NCBI GenBank assembly: GCA_040755335.1
Contig: JBFMAU010000258.1
Span: 1 to 10,886 of the forward strand
Origin: UBA7656 sp040755335
GTDB lineage: Bacteria > Acidobacteriota > Blastocatellia > UBA7656
Reading direction: 5' to 3'
DNA: 10,886 nt
Shown: positions 5,740-10,886 of the stretch, in pieces
Layout of the letters: each line of letters begins with the position of its first letter
Numbering within the stretch: position 1 is the first letter of the stretch
Made by a program: the position numbers and the translations under genes
The notes under the pieces: generated by a model
Told to the model about the DNA's origin: nothing
What the model saw: the letters and a program-made list of their open reading frames with translations, nothing else
The model's database searches: none

Positions 5740-6152
5740 GCTTTGCTTTTGAACGAACGGGCCATCAATCCCAATCCGGCTGCGAAGAGCGTGAACATCA
5801 GGATCGTGTTGAAGAGACTTGTTCTCTCGAAATAAATTCTGAGGCTGGCGATTATGCCCGCAAAGATTATGAGCAGTCCGCCGCCCGCGAGTATCCATCC
5901 CACGATGGATTTCGAGTTGAAAAACAGAAGCACGATTCCGATTATGAGCGGAATCAGAGTCAGGCCGAAGGTGTTGTCTCCCCACCAGCCCCAATAGCCC
6001 ATGCCGCCCGTCACCTTCACCTGATTCATTATCAGGTATCCGCCGACTATGGCGAGAGCCAACCCGCCGAAAAAAGTTCCCGTTCCACCGGGCGTTCCTC
6101 CCGGCCCTTGAAAGCGGCGCAACCTTTGCTGGGTTTGATCTTCACTTGACAT
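5736..6152 (-). CDS. Small membrane protein with four predicted helices, unknown function
   Basis: A 138-residue protein. A glycine- and proline-rich cytoplasmic start (RRFQGPGGTPGGTGT) precedes four hydrophobic stretches at about 27-45, 61-78, 83-104 and 112-131. A glycine/tryptophan-rich loop (GGMGYWGWWGDN) lies between the first two. I do not recognise a named family. It is the first gene of a two-gene minus-strand unit, and its stop overlaps the start of the lactamase-like gene by ATGA (5736-5739). The two are thus probably translated together, and the membrane protein may serve the same envelope process. No strong ribosome binding site is visible before ATG 6152. Confidence 0.75.
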   Translation of the reverse strand: MSSEDQTQQRLRRFQGPGGTPGGTGTFFGGLALAIVGGYLIMNQVKVTGGMGYWGWWGDNTFGLTLIPLIIGIVLLFFNSKSIVGWILAGGGLLIIFAGIIASLRIYFERTSLFNTILMFTLFAAGLGLMARSFKSKA

Positions 6153-6209
6153 AGCTTCGGAAGGATATCACTCGACCAGAAGATGGTCAACGATATTGAT
6201 ATTAAACCT

Positions 6210-6316
6210 CCTGGGGGTACACGCATCTTGCGTGCTTGCTTGATAAGTCAAAACTACGGGGTTTTCTACAGGCTTTACGTCTGAAGTTCAGCACGCTGGA
6301 AGCGTGCGCCCCCAGG
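6210..6316. repeat. Long imperfect inverted repeat, REP-like
   Basis: The left arm (6210-6235) begins CCTGGGGG and ends GCGTGC. The right arm (6291-6316) is its near reverse complement, GCACGC through CCCCCAGG, with most arm positions complementary and a 55-base interval. Each arm also contains its own small palindrome (ACGC-x-GCGT on the left, GCACGC-TGGAA-GCGTGC on the right), as in a bacterial interspersed mosaic or REP pair. It lies in the 277-base spacer between divergent genes. No protein is encoded there. Confidence 0.7.
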
Positions 6317-6333
6317 ATTGCGGCAATATCTTT

Positions 6334-6339
6334 TATAAT
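6334..6339 (+). promoter_or_regulatory. Possible -10 box (TATAAT)
   Basis: A perfect TATAAT 90 bases before the coiled-coil protein gene, just right of the inverted repeat. No good TTGACA-like box is found 16-18 bases upstream, so this is a suggestion only. Confidence 0.35.
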
Positions 6340-6429
6340 CAAACTTGATCGCCGAATAAACTGGAACTAATCTCATCGCCATGGTATTCAATCAATGAGG
6401 AGCCATCTCATCACAAAAAGGAGCGAGTC

Positions 6430-7023
6430 ATGATCCGGCGTTCGTTTTTCATACTGGCAATAATCAGTTCGCTTTTTTCAATAGCCCGTTCTCAGGAGAA
6501 CACAAAACCGCGAGCGCAGCAAAAACCGGCTGAAGCTCAGGAGGAAAAGAAAGAAGTCGCGCCGCAAGAAGCGCAAAACGAAGCTCTGCGGATAGCGATT
6601 CAAAGCCTTGCGAATCAAATCGCCCTGCTCAACTCCGAGCTTAAAAGCCTCCGCGTTCAAAGCGAGCGCAACACGGCGGTTCTCGAACTTCTGCTCAACG
6701 AGGAACGGCTCGGCAAAGTAGAAGCGAAAATAGATGACGCAATAAACTACAAAGCCAATCTTGACGCCCGCGAGGCGGACATTCAGCGGCGGTTGAGAAA
6801 TATTCAACAGGAAGTCGCACTTCGCGGCGGGCTTCGCCGCGAAGAATCGGAAGCAGCTATTCGCGCGGAGTTCAATCGCGCCCTCGAAGACCTGCGCGCG
6901 CAGAACGAGAAGCATCAGAACACTATAGCCGAGTTGCAAGCTCAGGCCGACCGACTTCGCAAACGCATCGAAGAGTTGCAAAAGAAAGTCGAACCAGCGG
7001 AGGAAAAAACCGACAAGGATTGA
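6430..7023 (+). CDS. Exported coiled-coil protein, unknown function
   Basis: A 197-residue protein with a clear signal peptide (MIRRSFFILAIISSLFSIARSQ, cleavage likely after residue 20-22). It is followed by a proline-, glutamine- and charge-rich linker to about residue 48, then long helices with heptad-like spacing: ALRIAIQSLANQIALLNSEL, and from about 120 to the end RRLRNIQQEVAL and IAELQAQADRLRKRIEELQK. The tail is highly charged. AAGGAG at 6418-6423 lies six bases before the ATG. It is probably a periplasmic structural or adaptor protein. The sequence gives no enzyme motif and I cannot name a family. It is a single-gene unit, convergent with the SF0329-like gene. Confidence 0.8.
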   Translation: MIRRSFFILAIISSLFSIARSQENTKPRAQQKPAEAQEEKKEVAPQEAQNEALRIAIQSLANQIALLNSELKSLRVQSERNTAVLELLLNEERLGKVEAKIDDAINYKANLDAREADIQRRLRNIQQEVALRGGLRREESEAAIRAEFNRALEDLRAQNEKHQNTIAELQAQADRLRKRIEELQKKVEPAEEKTDKD

Positions 7024-7052
7024 GCAGTCTTATCACGTGAAGCGAAAAACAA

Positions 7053-7078
7053 TTTCCTGCGCCTGTAGACGGAGGAAA
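7053..7078. terminator. Possible bidirectional stem-loop between convergent genes
   Basis: TTTCCTGCG (7053-7061) and CGGAGGAAA (7070-7078) pair at eight of nine positions around an eight-base loop, in the 93 bases between the two converging genes. There is no strong T-run on either side, so termination is only plausible. Confidence 0.35.
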
Positions 7079-7116
7079 GAAGATAACCAGAGGTGAAGTT
7101 CTGGAATCGTTCTATG

Positions 7117-7626
7117 CTATTGGGCGATCAACTTGAGCGGTTTGTTAAGTTCGGCTTCCGCTTTTAGTCGAATCTCCAGTAGCTTTCGTGTTAATGGATG
7201 AAGTTTCTGTTCAGCCAGCTTCCTCAACCTGTTCTTCCCGACCTTAGCACTTAGCACAGCAAGTGAAACGATAAGAGGGTTATTGCTGTTGAGAGAATCA
7301 TTGATACTCGAATGAATGTACTCCCAGCAGGCTTTATGTAAATCGAATCTTGAGAACTCACCCGGTTCGACTAAGCCCCCCGGTTTCCGCGCTTCATCAG
7401 GGATGGCAGGGTGTGTAATACAATCTGTCTTCGTCGCTTCATGATAAATGCATTTGTAGATCAGGCCGGATAACATCGTTGATAAGTCAACCAATTCTTC
7501 GCCATCAACCGTAATCCAGCCTCTGCCGCAGGAGCATTGATAATGAGTGCTATAGATATGTATACGCCCTCTGATGCTCTCGGCAAAACTATCTTCCACA
7601 ATCTGCTTTAATTTACTCCACTTCAT
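7117..7626 (-). CDS. SF0329-like conserved hypothetical protein
   Basis: A 169-residue protein. The start MKWSKLKQIVEDSFAESIRGRIHIYSTHY followed by CSCGRGWITVDGEEL is what I recall of the SF0329 family of conserved bacterial proteins, whose function is unknown. Cysteines and histidines at 31, 33, 59, 62, 69 and 72 could bind a metal. The C-terminal part (IVSLAVLSAKVGKNRLRKLA, then HPLTRKLLEIRLKAE) is helical and also typical of the family. The start ATG 7626 has only a weak AGGACT upstream. It stands alone on its strand, separated by 157 bases from the DUF1573-like gene, and appears unconnected to the neighbouring operons. Confidence 0.7.
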   Translation of the reverse strand: MKWSKLKQIVEDSFAESIRGRIHIYSTHYQCSCGRGWITVDGEELVDLSTMLSGLIYKCIYHEATKTDCITHPAIPDEARKPGGLVEPGEFSRFDLHKACWEYIHSSINDSLNSNNPLIVSLAVLSAKVGKNRLRKLAEQKLHPLTRKLLEIRLKAEAELNKPLKLIAQ

Positions 7627-7708
7627 ACAACAGTCCTAACCTGCTTGTTTGTTGAAGGCATAATTTTCTGAGCTCGTCTTTAACGCGCGGTCTCCTTACT
7701 TGATCCTT

Positions 7709-7727
7709 CCAGATGTTTCACATCTGG
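7709..7727. repeat. Short palindrome CCAGATG-(5)-CATCTGG
   Basis: A seven-base stem with a TTTCA loop, followed by CTACC, in the 157-base gap downstream of the minus-strand operon. It could act as a weak terminator for that operon or be another dispersed palindromic repeat. It has no T-run. Confidence 0.55.
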
Positions 7728-7783
7728 CTACCCTCTCAGCACCGCTTACGCGGCCAAAAAGAAATGTGCGACATACGAGACGA

Positions 7784-8965
7784 TCAGTCGACCACTGTCA
7801 CCTTGCACGCCACTTCGACCGTCTGTCCGTTGTTGTCGGTTTCTATCCTTATCACTCCCGCATAGCTTCCTCGCTTGGGAAGCGGATCGGGGTTGAGGCT
7901 GACACGGATAAGGTAGTTGCTGCCTTCGACGATTGATTGCTTTTCCAGTTTGAGAAAGGGAATGGTCGAAGAAAGCGAAGTGATTTGAAAAGCGCCCGCC
8001 TGTTTTCGCACTCCTATCCTTGTGGTTCTCCCAAACCCTTTCTTCATATCCTTGCGCGAAACCACTCCGAGATCGATTTCCTGCGGCGTGACGAGGATGG
8101 CGCGCTCAGTCACGTTGATGACTACCTTCAAAGAGATATCCGAAGCCCCAAGGATGAGAGTCATCGGGGCTTCGATCAACCCCGCGTCATCAATAGGGCC
8201 GACTTCCAGATCGAGCCAGTATGTGTTATTGGCTTCGCTGCGCAGGGCGCATCTGACCTTATCGGAATTGCTCACAGCAGTCTGAAGTCTGGGAGCGTTC
8301 TCTGTCGCGGGTCTGATGCGCAAAGCGAATTTGAACTGTTCGCCGCGTTCGAGAACCACCGCAGGCTGACGGGCGGGCCAGACATTGAAAGCATCAAGCT
8401 TTTCTCCCTGATCGGGGACGGCGTTGATGATCCTTTTGACGTAATCGGGCAGGGGTTGAATATCAGCCGTGAGCGTGAATTTAAGAACCGTCGCGCGGGG
8501 GTCATTGGTGTATAGCTCGAAGCTGCTTTCGAGCTTACCCACCGTGTCCGTTTTTCTGATGGTCACTCGAATGATTCCAGCCTGACCAGGCGGGATGACC
8601 TTCTCGTAAAAAAGGTCGTCGGGCGGGCATCAACTCGGAGCCGCAAGGTTTCTGACAGGCGCGATTTTGAAACTCGCATCCCTGTGTAAAGAAGCGGGCC
8701 GCGCAAGTCCTATGAGTTTTCTCCTCTCCGACAGTTCGAGCGCCCAGTCTCCGGTATTTCTGACGCGGAAAACGTGAGTGATTATTTCGCCTTTGAAGAC
8801 AGGCCCGAAATCATGCGTGTTGCTTTCGACGACGGCCTGAGGGAGAGGCTTTTCCTGTTGCTGACTGCTCACCTCGACGACGAAGACGAAAAAAAGGAAA
8901 GCAACGAAAAGACACGACTGCCGGATGATGATTTTCATGTTTGCGATGATGCCTTTCACTATCAT
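7784..8965 (-). pseudogene. DUF1573-like exported protein interrupted by an in-frame TGA
   Basis: One reading frame of 394 codons with a single internal TGA at 8632-8630 (codon 112). Before it come a signal-like hydrophobic start (CLFVAFLFFVFVVEVSS) and a DUF1573-type segment, NTHDFGPVFKGE...HVFRVRNTGD. Directly after it, in the same frame, follow PPDDLFYEKVIPPGQAGIIR and GKLESSFELYTNDP, the usual continuation of DUF1573 proteins, then further beta-rich sequence to the end. No frameshift is needed. The Ser-Cys-Gly-Cys-Thr motif seen in many DUF1573 proteins is absent. ATG 8965 is chosen because it overlaps the dehydrogenase stop (ATGA) and has AGGA upstream; ATG 8938 is an alternative. The downstream part has no evident start of its own. 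It is a nonsense mutation, a sequencing error, or TGA read-through. Confidence 0.75.
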
Positions 8966-9843
8966 TTCAAGTCCTGCGCATTCAGGCGATGAGCGGAAAT
9001 GCCCGTCTGTTTGTTCACTATATACTCGAACAACCGATCCGGCATCCATTTCTTCGCCGCGAGAAATATTCGAGCGTGTCGCGGCGCGGCGTATCGCGGA
9101 CGCGGATTCTTATCAACCAATGCTCTGAAGATCAGCTTTGCAATATCGTCCGGCTGTCCCGCAATGCGGCGCATTCGCTTGTAGCCCTCGTTGAACCCTT
9201 CGAAGAGCGGGCGATAAGGGCTGTCGCTTTCTATGATGGGCCGGGCCATTTCATTAGCCACTTCCAAAAATTCCGTGATGATGAAACCCGGCTCGATCAC
9301 TACGACCTTGATGCCGAACAGCGCAAGCTCACCGCGCATACCGTCAGAAATGGCTTCCAGAGCGTGTTTCGTGGCGTCATATACCGAAGACAGCGGGCGC
9401 GCGATACGACCTGCCACCGAACTTACATTGATGATCCGACCGCTACGTTGCTCTCGCATCAAAGGGATGACCAGTTGCGTGAGTGCTATGAGTGAAAAAA
9501 GATTGGTCTCGAAATTCTGCCTGATGCTACCTATGGGAACGATTTCGATGGGGCCGCGCTGCCCGTAGCCCGCGTTGTTGACGAGCGCATCGATCCGCCC
9601 GTTTATGCTCATCGCTTCGCGGACGAGTCTTTCGCGATCTTCGGCCACAGTCACATCGCACGAGACCGAGACCGCCTGCCCGCCCGATGATTCGATTTCC
9701 TTTTTGATTTGATTTAGTCGTTCGAGTCGGCGCGCTGCCATCACTACAATCGCGCCCTCGCGCGCGAGGCTATGGGCTGCGGCTTCTCCTATGCCAGCCG
9801 AAGCGCCTGTCACTATGGCAACCTGTCGCGAGAGTTTTCCCAT
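8962..9843 (-). CDS. Short-chain dehydrogenase/reductase (classical SDR)
   Basis: A 293-residue NAD(P)-dependent oxidoreductase. The Rossmann glycine motif is TGASAGIG (12-19), the cofactor-region D63-V64 and NNAG (89-92) are present, and the catalytic residues are N114, S142, Y155 and K159 (YDATK). The P185-G186 pair follows. A-R-R after the second strand suggests NADPH preference, an inference. The long C-terminal extension (about 230-293: AGQPDDIAKLIFRAL, then RYAAPRHARIFLAAKKWMPD) is common in SDRs acting on lipid-like or ketone substrates; the substrate is not identifiable. It begins one base after the esterase stop and overlaps the DUF1573-like start by four bases, so it is the middle gene of a tight operon. 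Confidence 0.92.
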   Translation of the reverse strand: MGKLSRQVAIVTGASAGIGEAAAHSLAREGAIVVMAARRLERLNQIKKEIESSGGQAVSVSCDVTVAEDRERLVREAMSINGRIDALVNNAGYGQRGPIEIVPIGSIRQNFETNLFSLIALTQLVIPLMREQRSGRIINVSSVAGRIARPLSSVYDATKHALEAISDGMRGELALFGIKVVVIEPGFIITEFLEVANEMARPIIESDSPYRPLFEGFNEGYKRMRRIAGQPDDIAKLIFRALVDKNPRPRYAAPRHARIFLAAKKWMPDRLFEYIVNKQTGISAHRLNAQDLK

Positions 9844-9844
9844 A

Positions 9845-10576
9845 TCAGAATCTCGTCCCTATATAATGCGGCAGCATTCGTCTCCAGGTCGGCCAGTCGT
9901 GAGGCATATCGTATCCCCAGAGGTCGAGTTCGTGAGGTATGCCTTTTTGATGAAGAATCCCGGCCAGCCGTCGCGAAGCGTCGGGGTTTTCATAAGCGCC
10001 CTGCCCTGTGACTATGTGAGCGTGACGCTTGTGGCGGAGCATATCGAGATAATGTCCGTCGAGGTTGGGCAGATAATCGACCGGGTTGTTGAAGTAAATG
10101 TTGTCGTCGTAGTAATCGCCCTGATAGTAATCGCGGATATTGTAAGCGCCGCTCATCGCTATCATTCCATCGAACAGATCGGGGCGGCGAAAGAGTTGAT
10201 TGGCGCAGTGAAAAGCGCCGAGGCTCGCTCCCGTCGTGATGATGCCTGTTCGCCCGCGACAGCTATGCCAGATGTATGGGACGACTTCTTCCGTGATGTA
10301 GTCGTTGTACTGAGCCTGTCGCAGAGCTTTGTATTTCGGATGAAGCTCGGAGTTGAGCCAGCTTGATCGATTGATCGAGTTGATGGAAAACACTTTGATC
10401 TTGCCCGATTCGATGAAGTCTTTCAGAGCATCTATGACATAAAACCTCTCGTATTCGAGATAATCCGCCGCGGCTGTGGGAAACATCAGCAGCGGAAATC
10501 CGAAGTGGCCCCACGTGGCTATCTCCATCCTTCGGTCGAGATTCCCGCTGTGCCACGAGTCAATCACCCTTTGCAT
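9845..10576 (-). CDS. Putative alpha/beta-hydrolase esterase (esterase D-like)
   Basis: A 243-residue protein of the putative esterase family (alpha/beta hydrolase, PF00756-like). The nucleophile elbow is G116-A-S118-L-G120 within TTGASLGAFH. The catalytic histidine is probably H226 in YDMPHDWPTW. The acid is likely near GQGAYENPD (E196 or D199). No signal peptide is visible, so it is probably cytoplasmic. Start ATG 10576 is supported by AAGGAG six bases upstream (10583-10588); an in-frame ATG at 10714 would run through a palindromic repeat and lacks such a site. It is the first gene of the operon with the dehydrogenase and the DUF1573-like gene. The natural substrate is unknown. Confidence 0.85.
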   Translation of the reverse strand: MQRVIDSWHSGNLDRRMEIATWGHFGFPLLMFPTAAADYLEYERFYVIDALKDFIESGKIKVFSINSINRSSWLNSELHPKYKALRQAQYNDYITEEVVPYIWHSCRGRTGIITTGASLGAFHCANQLFRRPDLFDGMIAMSGAYNIRDYYQGDYYDDNIYFNNPVDYLPNLDGHYLDMLRHKRHAHIVTGQGAYENPDASRRLAGILHQKGIPHELDLWGYDMPHDWPTWRRMLPHYIGTRF

Positions 10577-10689
10577 ACAAATCTCCTTTGTGATTTGATG
10601 TAGCGCGCCTGCGCCACACGGAGCGTTTAAGCTATCCACATTGGCCGGTAATTTCAAGTGAAGGTTTCGACCGAGTGGTCTTCGAGGTA

Positions 10690-10710
10690 CAACAGGCTGG
10701 CAGCCTGTTG
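10690..10710. repeat. Perfect palindrome (10-base arms, 1-base centre)
   Basis: CAACAGGCTG and its exact reverse complement flank a single G, in the spacer between divergent genes. It shares the core AGGCTGGCAGCCT with the next palindrome at 10738. Confidence 0.8.
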
Positions 10711-10737
10711 GCAACCTGAAAGCATGAAAATTGAGAA

Positions 10738-10760
10738 ACAGCAGGCTGGCAGCCTACTGT
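10738..10760. repeat. Second palindrome of the same type
   Basis: Arms of 11 bases with one mismatched pair around the same core AGGCTGGCAGCCT, 27 bases after the first copy. The pair lies directly before the ribosome binding site of the plus-strand gene, so it could affect its transcript. It looks like a dispersed REP-type repeat. Confidence 0.8.
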
Positions 10761-10781
10761 ACATTTTCCGGGGAGGTCTTT

Positions 10782-10886
10782 ATGAAATCGAAACTCTGCT
10801 TGTTGCTGATTCTTTCGCTCATCCTGATAACGCCCGCCGCCGTATCGGTAGAGCCGCCGCAGACAAAACCGCTCGCGCTCACGCAT
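10782..10886 (+). CDS. Exported protein, N-terminal part (possibly an amidohydrolase)
   Basis: The first 35 codons of a gene that runs off the window. It has GGGGAGG at 10770-10776 five bases before the ATG. The start (MKSKLCLLLILSLILITPAA) is a signal peptide; the cysteine at residue 6 precedes the hydrophobic core and is not a lipobox. The following EPPQTKPLALTH resembles the segment that leads into the first strand of exported amidohydrolases, where it is usually followed by V-T-V-I-D. That assignment rests on a few residues and is weak. It is transcribed away from the esterase operon. Confidence 0.6.
   Translation, partial: MKSKLCLLLILSLILITPAAVSVEPPQTKPLALTH

Noticed and set aside
5740..5994. 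N-terminal extension of the lactamase-like protein to an upstream ATG
   Set aside because: The extra 85 residues overlap the membrane-protein gene in another frame and precede the natural signal peptide; the ATGA overlap fixes the start at 5739.
7700..8515. Plus-strand open frames opposite the DUF1573-like gene
   Set aside because: They are shadows; the minus strand gives coherent DUF1573-type sequence on the same DNA.
8590..8760. Frameshift as the cause of the split DUF1573-like gene
   Set aside because: Both halves are in the same frame, and the other minus-strand frames hold stops or random-looking sequence, so a single nonsense codon explains it.

Overview
The window looks like an accessory stretch of a Gram-negative-type bacterial chromosome with roughly balanced base composition. 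I infer an acidobacterium, probably of the Blastocatellia group. The inference rests on the style of the DUF1573-like, class-A-lactamase-like and putative esterase proteins, and on the short palindromic repeats scattered between genes. It is not based on a marker gene and should be held loosely.

Left half (1-4492, all on the plus strand): a defence-type island. It opens with the C-terminal end of a large Eco57I-type (type IIG-like) restriction-modification protein. Three toxin-antitoxin blocks follow: a VapBC-like pair (422-1098), a second VapBC-like pair (1227-1885), then an unpaired ribbon-helix-helix-type antitoxin (1981-2217) and a UPF0175/DUF3368-PIN pair (2258-2990). Last comes a 489-residue SMC/RecF-like ABC ATPase (3023-4492). 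Its C-terminal helical domain carries an Arg-x3-Glu pair and an Asn-x3-His motif, resembling the HEPN nuclease end of the anticodon nucleases PrrC and RloC. The most striking structure is a 30-nt segment encoding the last nine residues and stop of the R-M protein (SIRIIEGKA). It occurs three times: at the real gene end (293-322), after the first TA pair (1124-1153), and directly before and overlapping the ATPase start (2997-3026). I read this as scars of successive cassette insertion at the 3' end of the R-M gene. In the ancestral layout the R-M gene and the ATPase were probably adjacent and overlapped by ATGA, as PrrC-type effectors sit next to R-M genes.

Middle (4493-7626): a gene-poor spacer with an octamer tandem repeat; a minus-strand two-gene unit (a four-helix membrane protein and a secreted class-A-lactamase-like serine hydrolase, overlapping by ATGA); a spacer with a large imperfect inverted repeat and a TATAAT box; a plus-strand secreted coiled-coil protein; and a minus-strand SF0329-like hypothetical protein.

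Right (7709-10886): a tightly packed minus-strand operon of a putative esterase, a short-chain dehydrogenase and a DUF1573-like exported protein. The last of these is interrupted by one in-frame TGA with homologous-looking sequence on both sides. Upstream are two near-identical palindromes and, diverging on the plus strand, the first 35 codons of an exported protein, perhaps an amidohydrolase.
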